Origin: Chryseobacterium carnipullorum
GTDB lineage: Bacteria > Bacteroidota > Bacteroidia > Flavobacteriales > Weeksellaceae
Direction of reading: 5' to 3'
DNA length: 64,000 bases
Assembly (NCBI RefSeq): GCF_900142785.1
Contig: NZ_FRCD01000014.1
Coordinates: 62,001-126,000 of the forward strand
Positions 26,187 to 34,528 of the stretch are shown here, in pieces. The notes beneath the pieces were generated by a model. It was not told where the DNA came from. It did no database searches and saw only the letters and a list, made by a program, of their open reading frames with translations. Positions within the stretch are counted from its first letter, which is position 1. Each line of letters begins with the position of its first letter. A program made the translations under genes and the position numbers.

Positions 26187-26224
26187 CAAATAAAAATATT
26201 ATCCTACCAAATGAGTAGACTAAT
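26187..26224 (-). promoter_or_regulatory. TSUP promoter with 27-bp palindromic operator
   Basis: On the minus strand the operator (26224 to 26198) has core CTACT-CATTTG-GTAG inside ATTA...TAAT ends and is followed after 3 bases by the -7-like TTTATTTG (26194-26187). It matches the operator at 36949-36975 at 25 of 27 positions. Confidence 0.75.
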
Positions 26225-26245
26225 TATTCAAAAAAAAGGATCAGG

Positions 26246-26653
26246 TCAGTCGACCAGATCCATTAAAGTTTTACTCTCCAGAATATTCAGCGATGCATCC
26301 CGGACTTCTATCAGTACATCATGCAGCCCGCAATGGTCTTCATTACAGTCATCGCATTTTTCATAGAAGTTTAAGCTTACGCATGGAAGCATGGCAATAG
26401 GCCCGTTCACCAAACGGATAATTTTTGCAAGTTTCACATTTTCAGGATTTTCCCTAAGAAAGTATCCTCCTCCCTTTCCTTTTTTACTGTCAAGGATATC
26501 CGCCTTTTTTAATTCCAGCAGAATATTTTCTAAAAACTTTAAAGGGATCTTCTTATGTTCCGCAATTTCGGAAATAAGGACCGGGCCATCATTCCTTTTC
26601 TCTACAAGGTACGAAAGCGCTTTAAAAGCATATTGAGATTTTTTTGAAAGCAT
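26246..26653 (-). CDS. Rrf2-family transcriptional regulator
   Basis: 135 residues. The winged helix is QYAFKALSYLVEKRN with ISEIAEHKKIPLKFLENILLELKKADILDSKKGKGGGY. A cysteine cluster (MLPCVSLNFYEKCDDCNEDHCGLHDV) fits an iron-sulfur or cysteine-metabolite sensor of the IscR/NsrR/CymR type. It is directly upstream of the operator and the TSUP gene, and is the natural candidate to bind both that site and the twin site at 36949-36975. Confidence 0.93.
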   Translation of the reverse strand: MLSKKSQYAFKALSYLVEKRNDGPVLISEIAEHKKIPLKFLENILLELKKADILDSKKGKGGGYFLRENPENVKLAKIIRLVNGPIAMLPCVSLNFYEKCDDCNEDHCGLHDVLIEVRDASLNILESKTLMDLVD

Positions 26654-26759
26654 TATAGCAAAAATAAGAAAATACTTTGAATTAGATCAATGTAGTTTCA
26701 CCGGCAAAGAAGGTAAAGAAATAAAAACAGTAAAATTCACAGGTATGGTATGTGCCTTT

Positions 26760-26790
26760 TTGCCCTTTTCCCATTAAATCCTTAAGTTTG
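26760..26790 (+). promoter_or_regulatory. promoter of the DUF4268 gene, near-leaderless
   Basis: TTG (26760-26762), 20 bases, TAAGTTTG (26783-26790). The start codon is at 26796, so transcription would begin at or just before the ATG. Confidence 0.55.
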
Positions 26791-26795
26791 TTCAT

Positions 26796-27224
26796 ATGTT
26801 CAGTAAACAAGAAGCACAGCAGTTAAAAAAGGAGTTTTGGACGGCATTTGGAAAGTCTTTTCCAAGAAAATGGCTCCTGTATGATACCAAGATCAAGGAT
26901 TTTTCATTTAAATTTAATGCCGATAATAAAAAGGCGGAAGTGTCATTGGATATAGAAATGAAGGATGAAATTTTCCGGAATGCTTATTATGAAAAGATCT
27001 GGTCTCTGGAAGATATTCTTCAGGATTTCATCGGAGATTTTCATAAAGATGAATATTTTACGCTGGACAATGGAAAAGTAATCAGTAAAATCTGGATTGA
27101 AAAACATGATGTTTCAATATTCAATAAAAATTCGTGGCAGGAAATTTTCGAATTTTTCTGGGAAAAAATGGATGGTTTTGAGCGGTTTTATTATGAATAT
27201 GAAGATTTTATCAAGGACGTTTAA
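26796..27224 (+). CDS. DUF4268 family protein
   Basis: 142 residues, acidic and rich in aromatic residues. The opening FSKQEAQQLKKEFWTAFGKSFPRKW and the following KIKDFSFKFNADNKKAEVSLDIE are as I recall for DUF4268. In some proteins this domain is joined to restriction-like or DNA-binding parts, but here it is alone. The function is unknown. It opens a run of unrelated genes on the plus strand. Confidence 0.82.
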   Translation: MFSKQEAQQLKKEFWTAFGKSFPRKWLLYDTKIKDFSFKFNADNKKAEVSLDIEMKDEIFRNAYYEKIWSLEDILQDFIGDFHKDEYFTLDNGKVISKIWIEKHDVSIFNKNSWQEIFEFFWEKMDGFERFYYEYEDFIKDV

Positions 27225-27284
27225 TCCGTTTTTACCTTTGTATGATCACTGAAAATTAGAATACATTTTAAATGTTTTTAAGGT

Positions 27285-28142
27285 ATGACCACTCAATATG
27301 TCAATATTTTAGAGAAATATAAGCTTTTATTTGTCAACCGCCCGTTCACTTTTCCCGGTGACAAAACGGTTAATAAAAAAATAGCGATACACCGTATTGA
27401 AAATGATTTTCTGGGATATTTTCTGAACTCTTTCCCTGATGAAGAAGCTATCGATGAAATCATTACCCAGATCGATTGTATTATTTCAGAAGGTTTCTAT
27501 GATCCTGGATCCTGCGAAGAAATCTATCTTCATTTTCTTACCATGAGGTACACGGATACTTCTGTCGTGTTTGAAGATACGGATATGAATAGATCTTATC
27601 TTCAGGAAATTCATTTTTCAGAATTCACAGAAATCCTTTTACTATGGAAAGATTTTATACATTCACCCCCTTTTGACCGGACCATTTTAGATGACCGAGC
27701 GGAGTTCTGCTATCATCTGAAAGAATACGAATCTGAACAGGAAATAGCTTTGTCTCTTGTAAAAACATTCAGCGAAATAGACTTTACGCTGATCAGAGGT
27801 GAGAATATCGGAGAATACAGAAAAGAGTTTAGTGCAGGCTACACAAAGGGAAAGTCTGATGAATTCTATATTACCTGCCTTTATGACAAAAATGGAATGA
27901 TGATCTATGAAAAGGAGGAAAATTACTTTAAAGGAGGATCCGACGTTGTGGTACGGAAGTATTATTTTGATGAACAGATCTCCTACCATTTTGACCTTTT
28001 ATATAATGAAAAAGGTGAATTTTCCGCTATTGAAAATCGTAACCCGGAGATTCCCTATATTTATGCTTCTGAGATGGATTTACTATGTCCCGGCTTCTTA
28101 GCAAAAAATCCTTATTATAAAAATTCAGATATAATTCCTTAA
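27285..28142 (+). CDS. uncharacterised acidic protein of the 26.8-30.2 kb array
   Basis: 285 residues, no signal peptide, not recognised. The N-terminal half is helical (KIAIHRIENDFLGYFLNSFPDEEAIDEIITQID), and the C-terminal half has repeated short beta-like pieces (YITCLYDKNGMMIYEKEEN, YHFDLLYNEKGEFSAIENR). A TACCTTTG -7 box at 27233-27240 provides a promoter. The neighbours and composition fit an immunity-type protein, but this is inference from context. Confidence 0.75.
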   Translation: MTTQYVNILEKYKLLFVNRPFTFPGDKTVNKKIAIHRIENDFLGYFLNSFPDEEAIDEIITQIDCIISEGFYDPGSCEEIYLHFLTMRYTDTSVVFEDTDMNRSYLQEIHFSEFTEILLLWKDFIHSPPFDRTILDDRAEFCYHLKEYESEQEIALSLVKTFSEIDFTLIRGENIGEYRKEFSAGYTKGKSDEFYITCLYDKNGMMIYEKEENYFKGGSDVVVRKYYFDEQISYHFDLLYNEKGEFSAIENRNPEIPYIYASEMDLLCPGFLAKNPYYKNSDIIP

Positions 28143-28186
28143 TTCTCTGATTTTAAATATATTTGAACTCACAAAAAAACAACCCC

Positions 28187-28427
28187 ATGAAAACTGATTA
28201 CAGAGGTAAAAATTTTAAACTGATGGACAGCATCCATACTTATGGGAAAAAGTACAAATGGTATGTTATACAGACTACCAGAATAAAACGTTAATCATAC
28301 CTTCAGCGGATGAAGATTTCGCTAAAGATAGAGGTATTGTATCCACTATCAAAGAATTTCTCTCACAACTGTACATATCAACGGCTTTCAACTTCAGGAA
28401 AATAATCCTGAAAAAATACTGCATTAA
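28187..28427 (+). pseudogene. small frameshifted gene in the array
   Basis: The frame opens MKTDYRGKNFKLMDSIHTYG and goes on to KYKWYV, then must shift to read YTDYQNKTLIIPSADEDF, and shifts again to a natural-looking end NGFQLQENNPEKILH-stop (TAA 28425-28427). Corrected, it would be an ~80-residue protein. Two single-base changes, or sequencing errors, break it. The family is not recognised. Confidence 0.6.
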
Positions 28428-28572
28428 ACTGTGCATATTTTTCTGAAGTCAACTTTAACCAAAGGATGATAATTTTATCTAAAGACTGCGGAATTCAGTA
28501 TAGGTAAGATCATCCCAAGTTTACTTTGGTACAAACACTATGATAACACAACCTTACATTAAACCACTAAAC

Positions 28573-29211
28573 ATGAAAAAAGTATATAAAAACATTTTTG
28601 GAGAAGTGATTTCAAAAGCGAAAGCTGAGAAATTGGACGACTATCATTTATACTATTATGACAAAGATTCTGAGGTACTTAAAGAAATCGAATTTCTTAC
28701 CGAAGATGAGATATACAGCATTAATTATTTTATGAGCCCGGATGAAGATGAAGAACAGATCGTCAATTATCTTAAAGAAAAATCTGACCTTTTCGATATT
28801 GAAATAAGAGAATCTGCGGGAGACTTTATTATTGCCACCAACAAGATGTACTCTTTATCGGTAGATGAGCAGCCTTTGATTTCAAAAACTGTTTTCTATC
28901 ACGATGATCCTGAAAACTTTATCTGCTCGCAAATTCTTGATAATGAAACATTACAACCCATACCGGAAAGAACCACAAAATGCTGGTATACGCTTGATGA
29001 AAACGGAGAAAAATATGCAGCCATTGAATTTAGTTATCAGGAAGACGGAAAGCTTGAACTTGCTGTAGACAAAACTCCCAATCCGGGTAATGACCTTGAA
29101 TGGGAACATTATGAATATTCTACTTTTAAGAATCTTCAGAATCATATAGACACCGATATAAGCTATTATAAAACAGCAGCACTACTCCCCAAAACGGTCG
29201 ATAAAGAATAG
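28573..29211 (+). CDS. uncharacterised acidic protein of the array
   Basis: 212 residues from the ATG at 28573 (an upstream in-frame ATG at 28540 adds 11 residues of poor character). The protein is acidic; it starts MKKVYKNIFGEVISKAKAE and contains YYDKDSEVLKEIEFLTEDEI and WYTLDENGEKYAAIEFSYQEDGK. No signal peptide, membrane helix or catalytic motif is seen. It is comparable in style to immunity proteins encoded in toxin-immunity arrays, but I do not recognise the family. Confidence 0.72.
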   Translation: MKKVYKNIFGEVISKAKAEKLDDYHLYYYDKDSEVLKEIEFLTEDEIYSINYFMSPDEDEEQIVNYLKEKSDLFDIEIRESAGDFIIATNKMYSLSVDEQPLISKTVFYHDDPENFICSQILDNETLQPIPERTTKCWYTLDENGEKYAAIEFSYQEDGKLELAVDKTPNPGNDLEWEHYEYSTFKNLQNHIDTDISYYKTAALLPKTVDKE

Positions 29212-29285
29212 AAAACATTGAAAATTTCCCAAAAAAACCAAACGTCCGTTTATATTTTTTTTGTATTTTAGTCAAAATAAAAAAA

Positions 29286-29329
29286 ATGCCGGGTTTAAAA
29301 GCGTTACAGAACACTTTTAAATCCGGCAT
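29286..29329. terminator. long hairpin with a T run only on the minus strand
   Basis: Arms at 29286-29301 and 29314-29329 (ATGCCGG.TTTAAAAG / CTTTTAAA.CCGGCAT). A T8 tract follows on the minus strand only, although the genes on both sides run plus. It may be an attenuator or a leftover of a lost minus-strand gene. Confidence 0.55.
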
Positions 29330-29371
29330 CATTATCAACATCAAATTCTAACTTTACCAAACCCAATCACA

Positions 29372-30190
29372 ATGGAAGAGAATTCGTTTATATTTACTGA
29401 TGGGACAGACCCTAAAATGATCGAAGCGTATGAAAAAGCAAGAGAAACGTTCAAATATTTCTGGCGGGAGCAGTCCTGGGAAAACAGGAGGATTATACCT
29501 GCGCTGGATCTTGCCTGTGTAAAAGCCTCATTCAGTCAGGAAGATCCTGAAACAGGAGAGAATACGGTAGAGCACATGTGGATCAATGAAATTGATTTTG
29601 ATGGTGATACCGTGAGTGGATTCCTGATGAATGAACCGAACAATCTCACCAATATACAGCCCGGAGATTATTTTGAAATTCCACTGAACGAAATCAGTGA
29701 CTGGCTTTTTGCCATCACTCCTGCGGTACAGAAACCGAAAGGATTATCTAAACTGTTTTCATCTCCCGAACAGGTAATACCAAGAGCTTATGGTGGATTT
29801 ACCATTCATAAAATGCGTGCTGACATGTCTGAGGATGAAAGAAAAGAGCATGATGATGCATGGCATCTTGATTTCGGAGATTTCAATAAGATCCCTGTCG
29901 TGAATGACCAAGAAGAGAAACCGGAAAATCTGGTGGAACATCCGATGAGCAAAAATATGGAAGGGGAATTTATTAAATTTCTTAAGGACTATCCTGATGA
30001 AATTACGCATGCAGATGAAAAGGGCCTTACTCTCCTTCACAAAGAAACCATTGCCGGAAACCTGACCTCTGTAAAACTTATACTGGATGCCGGAGCCGAC
30101 AGAAATATAAAATCTCAAATGGGAAAAACAGCATTGGATTATGCAAAACAGCTGAATTGGGAACATATTATTCCTGTTTTAGAAGGTTAG
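29372..30190 (+). CDS. DUF2314 protein with C-terminal ankyrin repeats
   Basis: 272 residues. The N-terminal ~135 residues match DUF2314 (FKYFWREQSWENRRIIPALDLACVKASF, VEHMWINEIDFDGDTVSGFLMNEP, GDYFEIPLNEISDW). The C-terminus has ankyrin-like units, EKGLTLLHKETIAGNLTSVKLILDAGADRNIKS then GKTALDYAKQLNWEHIIPVL. This pairing is known in Bacteroidota, often in arrays near toxins. Likely a protein-binding or immunity role, by inference. A UNCG-loop terminator follows. Confidence 0.82.
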   Translation: MEENSFIFTDGTDPKMIEAYEKARETFKYFWREQSWENRRIIPALDLACVKASFSQEDPETGENTVEHMWINEIDFDGDTVSGFLMNEPNNLTNIQPGDYFEIPLNEISDWLFAITPAVQKPKGLSKLFSSPEQVIPRAYGGFTIHKMRADMSEDERKEHDDAWHLDFGDFNKIPVVNDQEEKPENLVEHPMSKNMEGEFIKFLKDYPDEITHADEKGLTLLHKETIAGNLTSVKLILDAGADRNIKSQMGKTALDYAKQLNWEHIIPVLEG

Positions 30191-30221
30191 CCATTCTTTA
30201 ATTGGGAGCGTGATAGTATAT

Positions 30222-30248
30222 AAAGGGAAACTTCGGTTTCTCTTTTTT
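30222..30248 (+). terminator. intrinsic terminator with TTCG tetraloop
   Basis: AAAGGGAAAC (30222-30231), loop TTCG, GTTTCTCTTT (30236-30245) and further T residues. Confidence 0.8.
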
Positions 30249-30281
30249 CATGCCCAATCCACGATCTGAAGAGCCAAATAA

Positions 30282-30416
30282 CGCCTCAGCACCACCCACC
30301 TCTCGGTAAGTGAAATTGCTTATGAACTGGGTTTTGAGCATCCGCAATCCTTCAGTAAGTTATTTAAGCAAAAGACCAATCAGTCGCCCGTGGAATTCAG
30401 GAAGCTATTTAATTGA
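30282..30416 (+). pseudogene. remnant of an AraC-family regulator (C-terminal helix-turn-helix only)
   Basis: In frame from 30282, after a stop, one reads LSVSEIAYELGFEHPQSFSK followed by LFKQKTNQSPVEFRKLFN and TGA at 30414-30416, the standard last helix-turn-helix of an AraC protein. The rest of the gene is missing upstream, where only the preceding terminator lies. It marks a deletion or rearrangement at the end of the array. Confidence 0.85.
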
Positions 30417-30481
30417 GAAAACCATTTCAGCTAAGCTAAATTTATTATTTCCTAACCTTAAAAATTTCGACTCATTTTATT

Positions 30482-30489
30482 TATATTTG
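30482..30489 (+). promoter_or_regulatory. -7 box of the XRE gene
   Basis: TATATTTG, 25 bases before the ATG at 30515; no clear -33 element. Confidence 0.45.
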
Positions 30490-30514
30490 TACAAAACACA
30501 GATAAAATATCATT

Positions 30515-30877
30515 ATGGAAAAGCTACGAAATCTAAGAAAACAAAGAGGATATACTCAGGATTATATGTCTAAAATCATCTCAACCGATGTTTCCAACTA
30601 CTGCAGAAAGGAAAGCGGTGATGTCAGAATATATGATGACGAATGGGAAAAGCTGGCCAAAGCACTTGATGTTCCGGTACAGGAGATCAAAGAAGAAAGA
30701 AAATCCGGCATTGTAAATAATGAAAATCCAATTTATAATGATAACTCCGGAAACTTTAATCACTATAATAATATTCCAGGTGATATTGTAGAAAATCTGC
30801 AGGATTATATCAAGGTCTTAAAAGCGCAGATAGAAGCTTTAAAGGAAGAAAATAAGAAATTGAAGTCTAAAAGGTAA
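30515..30877 (+). CDS. XRE-family helix-turn-helix regulator with C-terminal coiled coil
   Basis: 120 residues. The N-terminal HTH_3 domain is LRNLRKQRGYTQDYMSKIIS with an unusual NYCRKESGDV segment in place of the common recognition helix. Following it, an Asn-rich linker (VNNENPIYNDNSGNFNHYNN) leads to a coiled coil (LQDYIKVLKAQIEALKEENKKLK). Such small regulators are common in Chryseobacterium-like genomes near toxin or peptide genes. The target is unknown. Confidence 0.85.
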   Translation: MEKLRNLRKQRGYTQDYMSKIISTDVSNYCRKESGDVRIYDDEWEKLAKALDVPVQEIKEERKSGIVNNENPIYNDNSGNFNHYNNIPGDIVENLQDYIKVLKAQIEALKEENKKLKSKR

Positions 30878-30905
30878 AATAATTCTCTTGACCAGAATAT
30901 ATAAT

Positions 30906-30935
30906 AAACCACTGCTTTTTCGCAGTGGTTTTTCT
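30906..30935 (+). terminator. intrinsic terminator after the XRE gene
   Basis: AAACCACTGC (30906-30915) pairs with GCAGTGGTTT (30922-30931), T-rich tail. The following ~300 bases to 31234 hold no gene that I can support. Confidence 0.85.
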
Positions 30936-31234
30936 TTTTACAGGCTATACAAAACTCCTGTTCATCAATAAAAACTGCACCTTTTCCTGCCAAAAAATCA
31001 TTACAAAACGAGCAGCAAATTCCGCTGCCTCATTTATTTTTTTCAAATTAATCATTACCTACCTAAAACACCATCAACACGATAAAACACTACACAACAA
31101 CACCTTACATAAGAATTTATTTAATGGATTATGTAAAAAAATAAAAAGGGAATCATAAATTCACTACCTTAGGATTTAGATAAGCGGAATCCGAAAAGCT
31201 TTAAAAGAGTAGGAAAACCAAAAAACTAAATACC

Positions 31235-31435
31235 ATGAAAAACTTAAAAAAACTTTCAAGAGACCAAATGAGATCATTATCCGGGGCAGTAGCAGCAGCA
31301 ATCGAAGCACCTTGTGACGGATGGAAATTATGCCATGCCAACGATGACGGCAGTTATGGCTGGGGAATGTGTCCTGCGTCAACAGGAGGAACAAGCTGCC
31401 ATAATTACGCCTGCGGAGGTGGATTTTGGTGCTAA
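31235..31435 (+). CDS. Cys-rich small peptide with RiPP/bacteriocin-like leader
   Basis: 66 residues. The leader MKNLKKLSRDQMRSLSGA resembles the conserved leader of small secreted bacteriocin-like peptides of Chryseobacterium, which usually ends in a Gly-Gly or Gly-Ala processing site. The core is rich in Cys, Gly, Trp and Asp (CDGWKLCHANDDGS, GWGMC, SCHNYACGGGFWC), with six Cys. No modification enzyme, ABC peptidase or radical-SAM gene is seen nearby, so maturation would be in trans. Confidence 0.75.
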   Translation: MKNLKKLSRDQMRSLSGAVAAAIEAPCDGWKLCHANDDGSYGWGMCPASTGGTSCHNYACGGGFWC

Positions 31436-31537
31436 TTAAAAGCATGAGAATGAATAGTTTTTCAGAAGGCTATTCATTCTTCTCTTATTTTTAATGCCCT
31501 ATTGAGTTCTGTCATTTCCACAACAATCACAATTATT

Positions 31538-31981
31538 ATGAAAAAAATTATCTTACTCATCCTGATGCTGATCTTCGGAATTGGGTATGCGCAAAAAGTA
31601 AAAAAAGAAGAAAAGGTAAAAGATAAATTTGAATCGCGGCAGCCTCAGGACCTGTCTGTTCCTCCGCCTCCAATGGTCGCTTTTCCCGCTCAGTATCCTA
31701 AAGGTAACAAGGCATTTATTGACAATGTCAAAAAGAATTTGGATGCCAGCGCTCTAAAAACTCTTGGTAAGGATTTAAAAACAAAAATCATCCTGAAGGT
31801 AAATTCAGAAGGCAATGTAGTGAATGTTTCCACCTACGGAGGGAATGAAGCATTCAATACAGAAGTAAAAAAAGCAGCTGAAAAAGCCACGTACAATATT
31901 AAATGGGAAGCCGGGAAAAATAACCGTGGCGAAAAAGTAATTGACATCGTCCATCTTCCGTTTAAATATCCAAATACGTAA
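31538..31981 (+). CDS. small exported protein with TonB C-terminal-like domain
   Basis: 147 residues from ATG 31538 (an upstream ATG at 31502 would put 12 residues before the signal peptide MKKIILLILMLIFGIGYAQ). After a proline-rich stretch (LSVPPPPMVAFPAQYPKGNKAF) comes KTKIILKVNSEGNVVNVSTYGGNEAFNTEVKKAAEKA, the pattern of a TonB C-terminal domain. It lacks a membrane anchor, so it is more a soluble TonB-C-like protein than a working energy transducer. Confidence 0.8.
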   Translation: MKKIILLILMLIFGIGYAQKVKKEEKVKDKFESRQPQDLSVPPPPMVAFPAQYPKGNKAFIDNVKKNLDASALKTLGKDLKTKIILKVNSEGNVVNVSTYGGNEAFNTEVKKAAEKATYNIKWEAGKNNRGEKVIDIVHLPFKYPNT

Positions 31982-32027
31982 AAAATCAGTATCAAATTCA
32001 ACCCTTATTTGATATTCCCCGATAAAC

Positions 32028-32060
32028 AAAAAAGAGAAACCTTACGGCTTCTCTTTTTTT
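32028..32060. terminator. bidirectional terminator between the TonB-C-like gene and gldG
   Basis: AAAAAAGAGAAACC (32028-32041) pairs, with one mismatch, with GGCTTCTCTTTTTT (32046-32059), loop TTAC. Both arms end in A or T runs. Confidence 0.8.
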
Positions 32061-32064
32061 ATTT

Positions 32065-33735
32065 TTATCCAAACTTTCTCTTCCTCATCCAGAAGAACAG
32101 GCCTCCCAGCAGGCCAATCACTACTAAAGGCAGCAGTAAATTCAGCCATTGCCAGTTTGCTTTTTCTTCCGTGATACGGTTTCTGTCCAGAAGCCTTTCT
32201 TCAATATTTCTGTTTCGGAGCGCCATCAGATTACTGTCGTCCAGAAGATAATCTAAAGCATTTCTCAGGAACTGCTCGTTTCCGAACTCCTGATTCGTGA
32301 GACGGTCAATTCCCATCGGAAGCGGCTCACCTTTATGCATTTTATTTCTTCCGACATCTCCGTCAGCAATCACGATCATTTTATTTTCAGGACTCTGGCT
32401 TTTGAAGCCCGGATATCCTTTTCTTTCAATTCTTGATGCATAGGCGGAAGTAAATTTTCCTTCCAGCGCAACAGCGAAAATTTTAGGCGTACTTGGTTTT
32501 TCCATCTGGCCAAGGCTGTCTACGCTTGCAATTTCTTTAAGATCCACATAATTGGGAACCTGCTTAAGAAGCGTTCGTTCACTGGATTCAAAAAGAACCT
32601 TTGTTTTAATATTTTTTCTTCCTCCCAAAGTATCAATAGAAGTCGGGAATTCAAATTTTACAGGATTGATGTTTTTCGTGATCGGATTATCATTCTCCGC
32701 AATTCCCAGTGGGAAATACGGCCACGGAAGGCTGGTATACTGAGGGTTCCCTCCTACTTCACCGGTAACCAGTTTCAATAGTGCAAATTTCTTTACATCT
32801 TTCACCAAAGCCGGATTGATCCTGATACCGTAATTGAAAAAGAAATCCGTCATATTGATATCTACCGGGAAAGGCATTACCTTCTGATATCTTGTCAGCG
32901 TATCCATTTCAGCATTCACTGCATCAATCATCCAAAGCGTTTTCCCGCCATTCATAATAAACTGGTCAAGAATAACCTTTTCATTATCTGTAAATGCTTT
33001 TCTGGGTTTTGCAATCACCAGAGCGCTCATCTGTTTTAGCAAAGGAAGATCCTCCAGTGTAAGTTCTGTCTGATTTTTTGGGACCACGGGACCTGCATCA
33101 TAATTTTCCATTGCCAATTGCATAAAACCATGGAACTCTTCAGGACCAAGCTCATCCTGATTCACCAGGATTCCTACTTTCTTTCTTTTATCTGCTGCGA
33201 TATTTTTGATATTGGAAACCAGACTGTACTCCAGACCTTCTATAGATCTCGTCAGCTGCTGATCTGCATCTATTCCTGCCTGCTGTACCACCAACGGAAT
33301 AGAAACGCCTCTTTTGTCATATTTTATAACGGCATAAGGGAAAAGCGTGATCTGTGAAATCTTCCCGTCTTTGATATCCGGAAGAACAGAAGGCTGCATC
33401 CCCATCGCCATCAGGGTATCCTGAGACATTTTTGTTTTTATAGGATCGATGAATTTGAAATCGATCTTCGGATTGATCTTCCTGAACTCTTCCAGCATAA
33501 ATCTGGTTTCGCTCTGAAGCTGCTTGAAGCTTGCCGGGAAGTCACCTTCAAGATAAACATCTACGGTAAGCGGCTTTTTCACCGACTCCAGTACTTTTAC
33601 CGTACTGTCCGAAAGCGTGTATCTTTTTTCTTTTGTTAAGTCTAATCTGATTCCCGAATAGGCAAGCAGAATAACCAAAGGAACCACTGCAATAAGGAAA
33701 ATTCCTAATGGAGATTTGATATTGAACTTCTTCAT
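32065..33735 (-). CDS. gldG: gliding motility ABC transporter auxiliary protein GldG
   Basis: 556 residues from ATG 33735 (17 extra residues from an upstream in-frame ATG at 33786 are not credible). One N-terminal helix, then RYTLSDSTVKVLESVKKPLTVDVYLEGDFP, the GldG/ABC-type uncharacterised transport domain, and a C-terminal helix LLLPLVVIGLLGGLFFWMRKR. With GldF and GldA it forms the ABC system needed for gliding in flavobacteria. It starts 4 bases after gldF ends; gldA is not in the window. Confidence 0.93.
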   Translation of the reverse strand: MKKFNIKSPLGIFLIAVVPLVILLAYSGIRLDLTKEKRYTLSDSTVKVLESVKKPLTVDVYLEGDFPASFKQLQSETRFMLEEFRKINPKIDFKFIDPIKTKMSQDTLMAMGMQPSVLPDIKDGKISQITLFPYAVIKYDKRGVSIPLVVQQAGIDADQQLTRSIEGLEYSLVSNIKNIAADKRKKVGILVNQDELGPEEFHGFMQLAMENYDAGPVVPKNQTELTLEDLPLLKQMSALVIAKPRKAFTDNEKVILDQFIMNGGKTLWMIDAVNAEMDTLTRYQKVMPFPVDINMTDFFFNYGIRINPALVKDVKKFALLKLVTGEVGGNPQYTSLPWPYFPLGIAENDNPITKNINPVKFEFPTSIDTLGGRKNIKTKVLFESSERTLLKQVPNYVDLKEIASVDSLGQMEKPSTPKIFAVALEGKFTSAYASRIERKGYPGFKSQSPENKMIVIADGDVGRNKMHKGEPLPMGIDRLTNQEFGNEQFLRNALDYLLDDSNLMALRNRNIEERLLDRNRITEEKANWQWLNLLLPLVVIGLLGGLFFWMRKRKFG

Positions 33736-33739
33736 AATG

Positions 33740-34468
33740 CTACTTCTTTTTTGTGATAAAATGGTTGGACAATAAGAGTGTAGCACCGATGATCAGAATA
33801 AAATAAGCCACATCCGTAAGATCGATAAGCCCTCTGGTAAAGCCCAGAAAATGCTGATAAAATCCTACATTCTGAAGAATAAAATCTGCCCCTCCCAACA
33901 ATTTATAGCTCGCCAGCTGCTCTATTCCGAAGTACATGATAAAACACATGAAAACGCCTAAAAGGTAAGCCATGATCTGGTTCTGCGAAATTGAAGAAGC
34001 TAAAATCCCGACTCCTGAAAAAGCAGCAATTAAAACAATCAGACCAATATAGCTTCCGAAGGTCATTCCAAGGTCAATATTTCCGGCCGGAACCCCTAAA
34101 ACATAGACGGTATAAAGATAAATGAGTGAGGGAATAAGACATAAAAACCCAACGATCCACACCGAAAGAAATTTTCCTGCTACCAGATCTGAAACCTTTA
34201 AAGGCTGTGAAAAAAGCCAGTTCAGCGTTCCCGTCTGCTGCTCTTCCGCAAAAGTTTTCATAGATAGTGCTGGGATAATAAACATCAGCAGCCATGGAAC
34301 CAGTACGAAATAGCTTTGCAGAGAAGCCATTCCGATATCGAAAATATTAGAATCATTCTCGAAAAAAAACAGGAAAAGAGCCGTTATCAAACTGAATGCG
34401 CCGATAATGACCCACGCGCTCCAGTTGCCAAAGTAACTCCAGAGTTCCTTTTTTAAAATTGCAATCAT
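33740..34468 (-). CDS. gldF: gliding motility ABC transporter permease GldF
   Basis: 242 residues from ATG 34468. Opens IAILKKELWSYFGNWSAWVIIG, the ABC-2 permease start; six helices including FVLVPWLLMFIIPALSMKTFAEEQQTGTLNWLFSQP, the conserved segment of the family. It is followed directly by gldG, so both are one operon. Confidence 0.93.
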   Translation of the reverse strand: MIAILKKELWSYFGNWSAWVIIGAFSLITALFLFFFENDSNIFDIGMASLQSYFVLVPWLLMFIIPALSMKTFAEEQQTGTLNWLFSQPLKVSDLVAGKFLSVWIVGFLCLIPSLIYLYTVYVLGVPAGNIDLGMTFGSYIGLIVLIAAFSGVGILASSISQNQIMAYLLGVFMCFIMYFGIEQLASYKLLGGADFILQNVGFYQHFLGFTRGLIDLTDVAYFILIIGATLLLSNHFITKKK

Positions 34469-34528
34469 AGTTTTTCTGTACAATGTAAAAAGTAAAATGC
34501 ATTCATGTACCCATTCTACTTTCAACAG

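Noticed and set aside
30310-30573. 87-residue frame between the AraC remnant and the XRE gene
   Set aside because: Out of frame with the recognisable AraC remnant and overlapping the XRE start.
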